Assembly (NCBI GenBank): GCA_003218735.1
Contig: QHOJ01000072.1
Location: 1-12,626, forward strand
Length of the DNA stretch: 12,626 bases
Origin: Verrucomicrobiota bacterium
Lineage (GTDB): Bacteria; Verrucomicrobiota; Verrucomicrobiia; Chthoniobacterales; UBA10450
Reading direction: 5' to 3'
The notes under the pieces are model-generated. The model was not told the origin of the DNA, ran no database searches, and worked only from the letters and a program-made list of their open reading frames with translations. This document shows, in pieces, positions 6,097 to 12,626 of this stretch (position 1 is the first letter of the stretch; the number at the start of each line of letters is the position of its first letter). Position numbers and translations under genes: made by a program.

Positions 6097-7323
6097 ATGA
6101 AGGCCGGTTTTCTGGAGAAATTAATCGAGCGGCTCGGGCGCATCGGCCCCGAAGAGGTGCAGAATTATTTTCTGCGCCTGGCGCAGGAAAAAGGTTTTCT
6201 CGAAACGGTTTTCAATGCGATTCAGGAAGGAATCATTGTAACGGATGCGAAGGGGCGCATCACATATCTCAACGGTGCGGCATGCGAATTGTTTGGTCTC
6301 GAGACGAGTGACGCCATTGGCAAACGGCTCGACGAACGCGTGCGCGGCCTCGATTGGCAATCATTGACGCAAAGTGCCGGGCCCGTCAGCCGGGATATGG
6401 AAATTTTCTATCCGGCGAATCGGTTCATCAATTTTTACATCGTGCCACTGATAATCGAATCGCGCGATTCTGTAGCCGGGGACGGTGCCCCCGGCCCGCG
6501 ATCGGCGACCGCGGCTACAGATGAGCAGGTTGGCCATGCCATGATTTTGCGCGATATCACCGAGAGTCGACGCTCAGCACAGGAGACGATCGAATCCGAG
6601 CGAATGAATGCGCTCACGCTGTTGGCGGCTGGGGTAGCGCACGAGATTGGGAACCCGCTCAATTCACTTCACATCCATTTGCAACTGATGGAGCGCAAAG
6701 TGCGCGAGCTTGATGACAATTCAAAGGCGGAGCTTCAAGACTCGATTGATGTTGCGCGATCCGAAATCGCGCGGCTTGACTCAATCGTTACACAATTCCT
6801 GCGCGCAATCCGGCCCTCCCGGCCGCAACTGCATCCGGAAAACCTAAACGTAATTGTCGAGGAGGCGGTGCGTTTCTTTGGGCCGGAAATTCGAGACCGT
6901 GACGTCGTAGTCGAACAGGAACTGCGCTCGGACCTGCCTTTGCTTCAGATCGATAGAGACCAGATGAAGCAAGCCTTCTACAACGTGATCAAGAACAGCC
7001 TCGAGGCCATGAAGCGCCGCGGCATTCTGCGCATTCACACCGACATGGACGACAAGCACGTTCTCATCAGTTTCATCGACAGTGGCGGCGGCATGTCTTC
7101 CGAGGATTTAAGCCGAGTGTTCGAGCCTTATTTCACGACGAAACCATCCGGCACCGGCCTTGGCCTGTTGATCGTGCGGCGCATCGTGCGTGAGCATGGC
7201 GGCGAGCTATCCATCGAAAGCAGCCAGGGCCAAGGTCTCACGCTAACGATTCGCCTGCCTTACATCGACAAACGGGTCCGTATGTTGGAGGCGGGGAACA
7301 CCAAAGCCGAGGGCGAATCGTAA
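6097..7323 (+). CDS. Soluble PAS-domain sensor histidine kinase (NtrB-like)
   Basis: Predicted cytoplasmic two-component kinase; it has no signal peptide or membrane helix, so it should sense an internal signal through its PAS domain. Order: N-terminal helix (1-30), PAS (about 35-120, with GIIVTDAKGRITYLNGAACELFG), a linker, a HisKA dimerisation domain with phosphorylatable H182 in AHEIGNPLNSL, and HATPase_c with the N-box around N296/N300, D328-SGGG (G1), FEPYFTTK (342-349) and GTGLGL (352-357, G2). All catalytic boxes are intact, so it should autophosphorylate. Residues ~125-142 of the PAS-HisKA linker are encoded by a palindromic interspersed repeat (6470-6520) inserted in frame. No response regulator is in the window, making it an orphan here. 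ATG 6097 has no visible Shine-Dalgarno and lies just after a repeat copy. The signal is unknown. Confidence 0.93.
   Translation: MKAGFLEKLIERLGRIGPEEVQNYFLRLAQEKGFLETVFNAIQEGIIVTDAKGRITYLNGAACELFGLETSDAIGKRLDERVRGLDWQSLTQSAGPVSRDMEIFYPANRFINFYIVPLIIESRDSVAGDGAPGPRSATAATDEQVGHAMILRDITESRRSAQETIESERMNALTLLAAGVAHEIGNPLNSLHIHLQLMERKVRELDDNSKAELQDSIDVARSEIARLDSIVTQFLRAIRPSRPQLHPENLNVIVEEAVRFFGPEIRDRDVVVEQELRSDLPLLQIDRDQMKQAFYNVIKNSLEAMKRRGILRIHTDMDDKHVLISFIDSGGGMSSEDLSRVFEPYFTTKPSGTGLGLLIVRRIVREHGGELSIESSQGQGLTLTIRLPYIDKRVRMLEAGNTKAEGES
6470..6520. repeat. Palindromic repeat inserted in frame in the kinase gene
   Basis: The 51-base segment starts CTGTAGCCG (6470-6478) and ends CGGCTACAG (6512-6520), a perfect 9-bp inverted pair. 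Inside it GCCGGGG (6475-6481) can also pair with CCCCGGC (6489-6495). Its length is exactly 17 codons, so the frame is kept, and it adds a Gly/Ala/Pro-rich stretch between PAS and HisKA. The ends match the TGTAGC...GCTACAG copies in the pnp-kinase spacer. Confidence 0.7.
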
Positions 7324-7416
7324 TTTCGATGTTGCGCCAGTGGCCTGCGGCCGGCAGAAACGAGACGGATCGTTCACCTGCACCGTGGCGCTGTCGGCTG
7401 TCTTATTGAATCGATT

Positions 7417-8016
7417 TCAAGCGTATGCGCCTTCGCCCGATTCCTTGCGCGAACGGAGTTCCGCGAGCATGTCTCCCTCGCTTAAATCACCAGCCCAGTT
7501 TGGTCGCAGCTGAAAATGCGGTTCGTCTTGAATCGTCTTCCGGTTGCCGCCCCACTCCAGTCCCAGGTCCATCCCGATAGCCCCGACAGCTTTATACTTT
7601 GGAGATTCGTCGATATATTGGCTGCCTTCGAATACACCCACATCGAACGCGATCCCAAAATTGTGGTTTGAGTATCCGCCACGTGCATTGGTCACGATCT
7701 TGCCCGGTTTCGTTCGTCCCTGCGCGTAGAGGTCGTTTTGTTCGTCGTAAGTCCGCAGCCCACTAATCACCTTGATCGTGATGCCATCGGCACTGGCCTT
7801 CGTGACGAGCGCCCGCGCGTAGGACTGCACCTCCGACAAAAGCGTCGCGATCACCTTCTCGCTGCGATCGTCGACCTTATCACTTGTGGTAATTGCCGGG
7901 TGCGCATCAGGAACGATGCGGTCGTAGACTGCTTGCCAGGTTGCGGGCCCAGCGTAGCCGTCGACATCAACGCCGAGCGCCGTCTGAATCGCACGAATGA
8001 CTTCCGGAATGTTCAC
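7417..8016 (-). CDS. M15-family peptidoglycan peptidase (CwlK/VanY-like) with N-terminal binding module
   Basis: Zinc peptidase of the D-Ala-D-Ala carboxypeptidase / L-Ala-D-Glu endopeptidase type that cuts peptidoglycan stem peptides. The catalytic domain covers roughly the last 130 residues: SGLRTYDEQNDLYAQGRT, then SNHNFGIAFD holding the first two zinc ligands (His and Asp), then GLEWGG and EPHFQ with the third ligand His. The N-terminus (IPEVIRAIQTALGVDVDGYAGPATWQAV) resembles a peptidoglycan-binding module. I choose GTG 8016 (199 residues): it has GGGGAGA 10 bases upstream and begins just before the binding module. A TTG at 8079 would add 21 residues without a family match. No signal peptide is apparent from either start, as in phage-type endolysins of this family, so export is unclear. 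It is convergent with the kinase gene and divergent from the next gene. Confidence 0.85.
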   Translation of the reverse strand: MNIPEVIRAIQTALGVDVDGYAGPATWQAVYDRIVPDAHPAITTSDKVDDRSEKVIATLLSEVQSYARALVTKASADGITIKVISGLRTYDEQNDLYAQGRTKPGKIVTNARGGYSNHNFGIAFDVGVFEGSQYIDESPKYKAVGAIGMDLGLEWGGNRKTIQDEPHFQLRPNWAGDLSEGDMLAELRSRKESGEGAYA

Positions 8017-8026
8017 GGCAATTTGT

Positions 8027-8033
8027 TCTCCCC
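8027..8033 (-). promoter_or_regulatory. Shine-Dalgarno site choosing the GTG start of the M15 peptidase
   Basis: On the minus strand GGGGAGA lies 10 bases before GTG 8016. The spacing is slightly long, but there is no comparable site before the upstream TTG, so it supports the shorter protein. Confidence 0.5.
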
Positions 8034-8145
8034 GATTTCTTGTGAATCTCAAACATAGTGACAACGACTTTTGCTTCAATCTAAAGCTGCCCGTTCCGCC
8101 GGTCTGTGGGATCGCTATTTACCTGAATCCGTGCGATACTACCCA

Positions 8146-8499
8146 ATGTCTAAACCTGGCATTTCTTTTACGCGTCGCGCGCCCGACAACATTACCGAGG
8201 AATTGGTGGCCGTGCTTTCCTCCAAAGCCTCGTTCGAATTCAAGCCTTTGTTCGACATCGTCCTGCTTAATCTTCGGGAACGAAATGCGGCCAGTGGAGG
8301 CGAAGAAATGCTGCGGCTGCGTTCTTATGAAAAGCTTCAGGGCCTGGTCAATCAGGGCGCGGTAACGAGGACGGTTAAGGGGATCACTAAAAAATATAAA
8401 GGAGTCGCGGCGCGCATGGTCACGTTACGCGCGGAGATGAAAGTTTTGCGTGCGGACTGGAGTGAGAAGCTTCGGGCCAAGGCCGCGTCCGCGACATAG
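8146..8499 (+). CDS. Unrecognised 117-residue protein
   Basis: I do not recognise a family. From ATG 8146 the protein is 117 residues, basic and probably mostly helical. It has an N-terminal ISFTRRAPDNITEELVAVLSS segment, a central KPLFDIVLLNLRERNAASGGEE stretch, and a Lys/Arg-rich C-terminal half with KLQGLVNQGAVTRTVKGITKKYKGV followed by a heptad-like RAEMKVLRADWSEKLRAKA helix. There is no signal peptide, membrane segment or Cys. The protein-like composition and its place directly before the phospholipase D-like gene (no room for a separate promoter) favour a real gene and co-transcription. The frame continues in phase into that gene with only the TAG at 8497 between them. A TTG start at 8071 is possible but would overlap the leader of the divergent peptidase gene. 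Confidence 0.6.
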   Translation: MSKPGISFTRRAPDNITEELVAVLSSKASFEFKPLFDIVLLNLRERNAASGGEEMLRLRSYEKLQGLVNQGAVTRTVKGITKKYKGVAARMVTLRAEMKVLRADWSEKLRAKAASAT

Positions 8500-8544
8500 A
8501 TCACAAGACCCGGACTGAACTTGCGCTACGCCGTCGATCGGGCG

Positions 8545-9615
8545 ATGGCCGGTCCCGGCGTGGATAATCTTTCGGTTTTCTTTCTCGCTCAAGGCGAACA
8601 AACCGCCGATGCCGTCATGGCGCGGCTGACCACGTTCATACGTGCCGCAAAGCAAACTCTCGATCTTGCCGTTTACGACATGCGGTTCAGTGATCCGCTC
8701 CGCGCCCAATTAGCGTCGGCTTTGCGCGAGCGATCGGAGGCGGGCGTGCAAATCCGTTTTTGCTATGACGGCGACAAGCCAACTCAACCAAATGTTGCCG
8801 CCGGTCAGGATCCCGCTCCGGCAGGCACCGGCGCATTCGTCCAATCGTTAGGCTATCCCTGGCGTCGCATTGCCGGTATGAAACTGATGCACAGCAAATT
8901 TATCCTGCGAGATCGACAATCAATCTGGACTGGCTCGACCAACATGACGGACGACGCCTTTACCTTGATGGAAAACAATATTCTGGAGATCGATTCGCCC
9001 GCCTTGGCCAATTATTACGCTCAGGATTTCAAACAAATCTGGGAAAAAGAAAACTTCGATTACACCGGCGAGATACAAACGGTTCCCGTGCCGTTGATCT
9101 TTTCTGGTCAATTAGCCGAGGCGCGCGTCATGTTTTCTCCAGGCTGCGGGTTGGAAATCGATTCCGAAATCGCGAGGTGCGTTCGCTCGGCGCAGCGTCG
9201 TGTTCGCATCTGCAGCTTATTAATAAACTCAGGCACTCTTATCTCCGAGCTCGGCAATTTGTTGCGTGGAGGCCGCGTCGCTGTGGATGGCATTTACGAT
9301 CGCACGCAAATGGCGGAGGTATACCAGCAGTGGCAGGAAGTGCCGCAAAATCGTTGGAAGATCGACGCACTTAAAGACATCATTGCGCGCGCCGGCTTGG
9401 TCGGAAAAAACTCAACACCCTACACACCCACGGGGCGCCACGATTTCATGCACAACAAAGTTCTCGTGATCGACAATAGCGTTATCACCGGCTCATATAA
9501 CTTCTCGCGCAGCGCCCAATTCAACGCCGAGAATATTCTGTTCATCGAAAGCGCGCCGCTCGCCCAAGCCTACAGCGCTTATATCGATCACTTGAAACGG
9601 AAATACGGTTCCTAA
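8545..9615 (+). CDS. Phospholipase D-like protein with two HKD motifs
   Basis: Member of the PLD superfamily, whose two HxK(x)4D motifs form one active site acting on phosphodiester bonds: phospholipids, cardiolipin or nucleic acid. Counting from ATG 8545, the first motif is H116-S-K118-FILR-D123 followed by the GSTNMTDDAF stretch, and the second is H303-N-K305-VLVI-D310 followed by GSYNFSRSAQFNAEN. The GS-N-(S/T) residues after each HKD are also in place, so the enzyme looks active. The first lobe starts at TTFIRAAKQTLDLAVYDMRF and the second at EIARCVRSAQRRVRICSLLI. There is no signal peptide or membrane helix. With 356 residues it has the size of nuclease/cardiolipin-synthase-like PLD_2 proteins. 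The start is uncertain: TTG 8521 is also open and neither has a good ribosome site. It follows the unrecognised 117-residue gene closely and may be co-transcribed. Substrate undetermined. Confidence 0.88.
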   Translation: MAGPGVDNLSVFFLAQGEQTADAVMARLTTFIRAAKQTLDLAVYDMRFSDPLRAQLASALRERSEAGVQIRFCYDGDKPTQPNVAAGQDPAPAGTGAFVQSLGYPWRRIAGMKLMHSKFILRDRQSIWTGSTNMTDDAFTLMENNILEIDSPALANYYAQDFKQIWEKENFDYTGEIQTVPVPLIFSGQLAEARVMFSPGCGLEIDSEIARCVRSAQRRVRICSLLINSGTLISELGNLLRGGRVAVDGIYDRTQMAEVYQQWQEVPQNRWKIDALKDIIARAGLVGKNSTPYTPTGRHDFMHNKVLVIDNSVITGSYNFSRSAQFNAENILFIESAPLAQAYSAYIDHLKRKYGS

Positions 9616-9650
9616 ATTCGAGCGACGATTCGCATCGACTGATGTCTTGT

Positions 9651-10892
9651 TTACACGCCGTCCTGCCACGGACAAAAAGTAACCGGTACCGCCAAATACG
9701 CAATTAACGCGCCCGTACTTGGGTCGACTGCTCTACCTGTAATTTCTCCCTTGTTATTTATGTCTTTCGCGCTTGCGAGAAAGGCAGAAGCGCCGCCTTT
9801 GAGATCGTTGAGGTCGGTGGGATAGACACCGTGATCCCAAATAACGGCACGACAATCATTTTGCTCCGCGTCGCATGACACACCGACTACCTGGCGGGCT
9901 TCGTTAATACCGTAGGCCTCACTGTCTACATGTTGCGGGACACGTCCTCGCAACGGTTTGAGAGCTTGGATGCCGTTATCCTTAGTCCAGATAAAAGCGT
10001 GTAATATGTCGCCTTCAACAAAGGCTGGGTCTCCGGCAAACCCGACGACATCGCCGTGTTGATTGATCGCCGTCGGCGTGTTCCACCACTGAGCACCAAG
10101 GTTGCCGATGTCAGTCACCCCGCCGTTTTCCCACAGCACGGCATGCTTGGCCGTATGTCTTCCAACGGCCTGGTCGCAGATGCCCGAAATGCCCACGATC
10201 TGACCATTGTCATTGATCGCCGTGGCGGCTCCTGAGGTGTCGCCCGCGATCAGAGGGAGGTCATGGATCTGGTCTGGTGGTCCGAGTTCCCACACGGCTG
10301 GGCGAAACTGGAGGACTTGTGGAGAGACGCACATAGTGTCATGAACACCATTCTCTGCCCACCCGACTACCTGACCCAAGTTATTGGCTCCAGTCGCAAA
10401 ACCGTTGTTTCCACCCGGAAAATTGGGAAGTCCCCGCATCTGGTTCTGTTCCCAAACGAAACCGAGATTGATGTAGCCGACATTGTTAGGCGTACTGTAG
10501 AAAGCCGCGCTACTCCAGTTCTCGCCGAGCGGCTCCGGCGTGGCAGTTTGGGAAATACCCGCGATGATTCCCGCGGTATTTTTCACGTTCCATGTTACAC
10601 TGCTGTTTGGTCCCCCGAGTGTGCCGAGGTCGGTTAGCGAACCGTTTCGCCACAGCGTAGCGTGCCGGTTCCTATTCGGGAGTCTGGAATAGCCTGCCAC
10701 CCAGCTCTGGTCATTGATGCTGTTTCCCCCGCTACTCGTTCCGCCGAGTGAAGCGAGGGTGGATACATTGTATTGCACCTTTGACTTTGCCTTTGCCGGC
10801 GCCTGTGCGAAAGCCGTTCCGCAGCAGCATGTGACGACGATGATAGTGAAAAGGATTTGGCCAGCTTTATCGGTTTTGAATTGTGTTGTCAT
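9651..10892 (-). CDS. Secreted HAF-repeat protein
   Basis: Exported protein of the 'probable extracellular repeat, HAF family' group; its function is unknown. Residues 1-30 form a signal peptide: basic start MTTQFKTDK, hydrophobic QILFTIIVVTCCCGTAFA, likely cut after an Ala near 28-31. The rest is built of repeats of about 35-50 residues, each with an '(H)A(x)(L/I)W..G...DLG.LGG' half and an 'AIN..GQ(V/I)VG' half. The second half occurs near 58-69, 102-114, 168-180, 224-235, 275-287, 328-340 and 377-389. HATLW (77-81), AVLWENG (251-257) and HAFIWTKDNG (298-307) mark the first half. Such repeats suggest a beta-propeller-like fold (inference). It has a good ribosome site: AGGA eight bases before ATG 10892. 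It is convergent with the phospholipase D-like gene, 35 bases apart, and a MocR-type regulator gene lies upstream on the same strand. Confidence 0.85.
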   Translation of the reverse strand: MTTQFKTDKAGQILFTIIVVTCCCGTAFAQAPAKAKSKVQYNVSTLASLGGTSSGGNSINDQSWVAGYSRLPNRNRHATLWRNGSLTDLGTLGGPNSSVTWNVKNTAGIIAGISQTATPEPLGENWSSAAFYSTPNNVGYINLGFVWEQNQMRGLPNFPGGNNGFATGANNLGQVVGWAENGVHDTMCVSPQVLQFRPAVWELGPPDQIHDLPLIAGDTSGAATAINDNGQIVGISGICDQAVGRHTAKHAVLWENGGVTDIGNLGAQWWNTPTAINQHGDVVGFAGDPAFVEGDILHAFIWTKDNGIQALKPLRGRVPQHVDSEAYGINEARQVVGVSCDAEQNDCRAVIWDHGVYPTDLNDLKGGASAFLASAKDINNKGEITGRAVDPSTGALIAYLAVPVTFCPWQDGV

Positions 10893-10900
10893 ATTTTTTG

Positions 10901-10904
10901 TCCT
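10901..10904 (-). promoter_or_regulatory. Shine-Dalgarno site of the HAF-repeat gene
   Basis: AGGA on the minus strand, eight bases before ATG 10892, within an A-rich stretch. It supports the chosen start and therefore the signal peptide. Confidence 0.6.
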
Positions 10905-10932
10905 TTGTTGAATTTTTTCATGACCACACTTT

Positions 10933-10963
10933 AGCGACTGGCTCTAAGTCGCTGCCAGAGCCA
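10933..10963. promoter_or_regulatory. Interlaced inverted repeats (possible pseudoknot) upstream of the HAF gene
   Basis: AGCGAC (10933-10938) pairs with GTCGCT (10948-10953), and TGGCTCT (10939-10945) pairs with AGAGCCA (10957-10963). The two perfect pairs are interleaved in the a-b-a'-b' order of an H-type pseudoknot. They lie 41-71 bases before the HAF start codon, so they fall in its promoter or mRNA leader. Connecting loops are 0, 2 and 3 bases, tight for a complete RNA pseudoknot; two alternative hairpins (a switch) or overlapping operators fit equally well. Confidence 0.5.
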
Positions 10964-11004
10964 CTTTGCACGTTTCGTACAAGCCATTTTTATTTCGAAT
11001 TCAC

Positions 11005-11021
11005 GGTTCGATTAACGAACC
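11005..11021. other. Perfect 6-bp stem in the HAF/MocR intergenic region
   Basis: GGTTCG-ATTAA-CGAACC is a perfect inverted repeat with a 5-base spacer, about 110 bases upstream of the HAF gene. It could be an operator half-site pair or a hairpin; no function is assigned. Confidence 0.35.
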
Positions 11022-11084
11022 CAGTGAGACAAACAGTGATTCCTTGCAGGACTCAGAATAACGGAACGATTGACGGCGGCTCGT

Positions 11085-11110
11085 AAAAGAGCGCTACCGA
11101 GAAATAGCGC
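11085..11110 (-). terminator. Candidate intrinsic terminator of the MocR-type gene
   Basis: On the minus strand GCGCTA-TTTCTCGG-TAGCGC is followed directly by TCTTTT. The 6-bp stem with a short U-rich run lies about 20 bases past the MocR stop codon, in the right place to end that transcript before the HAF gene. The stem is short, so efficiency is uncertain. Confidence 0.45.
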
Positions 11111-11126
11111 GGATGGCCGGAAGATA

Positions 11127-11148
11127 CTTAATTCAATTTTGAATTAAG
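11127..11148. repeat. Perfect 10-bp-arm palindrome over the MocR stop codon
   Basis: CTTAATTCAA (11127-11136) and TTGAATTAAG (11139-11148) are perfect complements separated by TT. The segment encodes the last residues (NSKLN) and the TAA stop of the MocR-type gene. It is AT-rich, unlike the surrounding coding sequence. Confidence 0.6.
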
Positions 11149-12609
11149 CGCCGCCGCGAGCTTGCTAAGACCTTCGCGAATTTGTGCACGTGACCATGCA
11201 GCAAACCCGAAAGTGAGCGCAGGGTCCAACTCAGGTTTAATAAAGCATGACGATAGCGGGCTCGGTCTTATACCGATTTCTGAGCAAACGCGCGTGATCA
11301 CGGGTAAATCTGCTTTCCGGCGTAACCACGCGACGAAGTGTAGCCCAGCTTCGGGGATTTCTAGAATAAAGTAATTACTTAACAGATTGTTGAACTGTTC
11401 GATAAAGAATTCTCGCCGGTCAGAATATAATTTCCGCATCCTCTTTATGTGACTCAGGAAAAATCCCTCGGTGAGGAATCTGGCCAGCGTCGCCTGATCG
11501 ATCGCGGGTGAATGTTGATCCATCACAGCGCGAATCTTGATCATCGGTTCGACCAATTGTTCTGGTGCGAGCAGGTAGCCCAGACGCAGAGATGGGTAAA
11601 GAATCTTGCTCATTGTGCCTGCGTAGATGACACGACCCGCGTTATCGAGTCCCTGCAAACATGGCAGCGGGGGACCGGTATAACGAAATTCCGAGTTGTG
11701 ATCGTCCTCGAAAATGTAAGCGTCGCACGTACGCGCAAAATCGATTAGAGCCGTCCTTCGCGCGAGACTCATCGTCATGCCAAGCGGAAATTGATGGGAA
11801 GGCGTCACGTAAATTATTTTTGGCGAGCGTTGTTTCGACGGCCGCGCGATCATGATTCCTTCTCGATCTACAGGTCTTGGAATGACAGTCGCGCCGGCGA
11901 AGCCAAAGGCTCGGCGAGCCTGGTAAAATCCCGGATCTTCGATCCACGCCACCTCACCCCGATTTACCAGGGCCATCGCGCTGATCATCATCGCCTGCTG
12001 CGTTCCAGCGGTGATGATGATCTGGTCTGGATGACAGCGCGCACCTCTGTAATCGCATAAATAAGTTGCGAGTGCCTTGCGAAGGTCGGGGTCGCCACGG
12101 CTTGATGCGTACTGGAGCAGATGCGCTCCCTTTTTTGCGAGGACCTGCGCTCTGAGTCGCTCCCATATGGCGATCGGAAATTCGTCAAGCGCTGCGACAG
12201 CAGGGACAAAAGAGACACCGGGCGCGCCTGCGATCCCAAAATCAAACTGTTTTCCGGTTCGTCTGTCGGGAATGCTTCTAACCCGATCAGAAAGACGGGG
12301 CGGCCTTTCAACTAGCCGTTCTATGTTTGGCCTGCGCGGACTCAAAAAAGTTTCGGGAAGAGAATCCGCGACGAACGTGCCCGATCCGATCTTGGACTGA
12401 AGGTAGCCTTCGTCATGAAGCTTGGAAAAGGCAAGATCGACGGTGAATCTCGAGATGCCCAGGTCTGCCGCGAGTGCTCTGGAAGAGGGAAGTCGGGAAG
12501 AGCTGCCGTTGAAGCTTCCCGAAATTACTTCATCGCGAATCTGGCGATAAAGTTGTTGATGAAGCGGTTCGGCGGCAGCGCGATCAAGCCGAATCATTTC
12601 AAGAGCCAC
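11128..12609 (-). CDS. MocR/PdxR-type regulator: GntR winged helix fused to aminotransferase-like domain
   Basis: DNA-binding regulator whose C-terminal fold-type I aminotransferase-like domain binds pyridoxal phosphate and often a ligand; relatives include GabR and PdxR. Residues ~14-83 are a GntR winged helix (PLHQQLYRQIRDEVISG, LPSSRALAADLGISRFTV, GYLQSKIGSGTFV). The rest (~120-490) is the aminotransferase domain: QYASSRGDPDLRKALATYL, ITAGTQQAM (199-207), YVTPSHQFPLGMTMS (267-281), EDDHNSEFRY (301-310), AGTMSKILYPSLRLGY (330-345) with the PLP-lysine K335, and FGFAAWSRAQIREG near the end. The usual EDDYDSEF is EDDHNSEF, so the Tyr that contacts the PLP phenol oxygen is His304. Start: GTG 12609, with ATG 12597 (MIRLDRAAAEP) equally plausible; the frame stays open to the window edge. 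Such regulators are often divergent from their target, which would lie beyond the right end. Whether it controls the HAF gene is unknown. Confidence 0.92.
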   Translation of the reverse strand: MALEMIRLDRAAAEPLHQQLYRQIRDEVISGSFNGSSSRLPSSRALAADLGISRFTVDLAFSKLHDEGYLQSKIGSGTFVADSLPETFLSPRRPNIERLVERPPRLSDRVRSIPDRRTGKQFDFGIAGAPGVSFVPAVAALDEFPIAIWERLRAQVLAKKGAHLLQYASSRGDPDLRKALATYLCDYRGARCHPDQIIITAGTQQAMMISAMALVNRGEVAWIEDPGFYQARRAFGFAGATVIPRPVDREGIMIARPSKQRSPKIIYVTPSHQFPLGMTMSLARRTALIDFARTCDAYIFEDDHNSEFRYTGPPLPCLQGLDNAGRVIYAGTMSKILYPSLRLGYLLAPEQLVEPMIKIRAVMDQHSPAIDQATLARFLTEGFFLSHIKRMRKLYSDRREFFIEQFNNLLSNYFILEIPEAGLHFVAWLRRKADLPVITRVCSEIGIRPSPLSSCFIKPELDPALTFGFAAWSRAQIREGLSKLAAALNSKLN

Positions 12610-12626
12610 GATCGAATGGCGACGCC

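Noticed and set aside
7324-7416. Possible bidirectional terminator between the kinase and M15 genes (GCGCCA at 7334 with TGGCGC at 7386; GGCC-TGC-GGCC at 7342)
   Set aside because: The long stem has a ~46-base loop, the inner stem is only 4 bp, and there are no T-tracts; not strong enough to annotate.
8017-8079. TTG start extending the M15 peptidase by 21 residues
   Set aside because: No ribosome site and no family similarity; GTG 8016 has a GGGGAGA site. The short hydrophobic SLSLCL run is too weak for a signal peptide.
8118-8140. Possible promoter (TTTACC ... GATACT) before the 117-residue gene
   Set aside because: Spacing is only 11 bases, too short for a sigma-70 type promoter.
9616-9650. 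Possible shared terminator between the PLD-like and HAF genes
   Set aside because: Only a 4-bp CGAT/ATCG pairing without a T-run; chance is a sufficient explanation.
10263-10637. 124-codon plus-strand open frame inside the HAF gene
   Set aside because: A shadow of the repeat-protein gene; composition is not protein-like and there is no ribosome site.

Overview
The window reads as a chromosomal stretch of a moderately GC-rich, Gram-negative-like soil or freshwater bacterium. My best guess is Verrucomicrobiota (Chthoniobacterales / 'Udaeobacter'-like). This rests on the protein flavour, on weak or absent Shine-Dalgarno sites before several genes, and on short palindromic interspersed repeats of the 'TGTAGCC...GGCTACA' and 'GCGTAAGCGTCTCGCTTGCG' types. 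That assignment is inference and no taxonomic marker was compared. Almost all DNA is coding. I see no rRNA, tRNA, CRISPR array, IS transposase or phage gene.

Layout. (1) 1-2581, plus strand: the 3' part of a short-chain dehydrogenase/reductase (its first residues lie left of the window), a divergent QueA-like protein, and a family 2 glycosyltransferase. (2) 2685-3117: a compact unit consisting of a DUF559 endonuclease-like gene on the minus strand bracketed by two inverted hairpin repeats that supply its ribosome-binding region and its stop codon. (3) 3370-7323, plus strand: the classical rpsO-pnp pair (ribosomal protein S15 and polynucleotide phosphorylase), then a soluble PAS/HisKA/HATPase histidine kinase without a visible response regulator. 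(4) 7417-9615: a minus-strand M15-type peptidoglycan peptidase facing a plus-strand pair, an unrecognised 117-residue protein and a two-HKD phospholipase D-like protein. (5) 9651-12609, minus strand: a secreted HAF-repeat protein and a MocR/PdxR-type regulator (GntR winged helix plus aminotransferase-like domain).

How they fit together. rpsO-pnp is a conserved housekeeping unit of translation and RNA decay. The remaining genes look like independent accessory or envelope functions and I see no single pathway linking them. The recurring theme is short palindromic repeats touching genes. They encode the tail of the dehydrogenase, the tail of the DUF559 protein and an in-frame linker of the histidine kinase. 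They also occupy the pnp leader and the pnp-kinase spacer. The most interesting items are the DUF559/inverted-hairpin unit, the repeat domesticated inside the kinase, an interlaced inverted repeat (possible pseudoknot) upstream of the HAF gene, a Cys/His-rich insertion in the QueA-like protein, and a MocR regulator whose usual PLP-contacting Tyr is His. No clearly new multi-gene system is evident.
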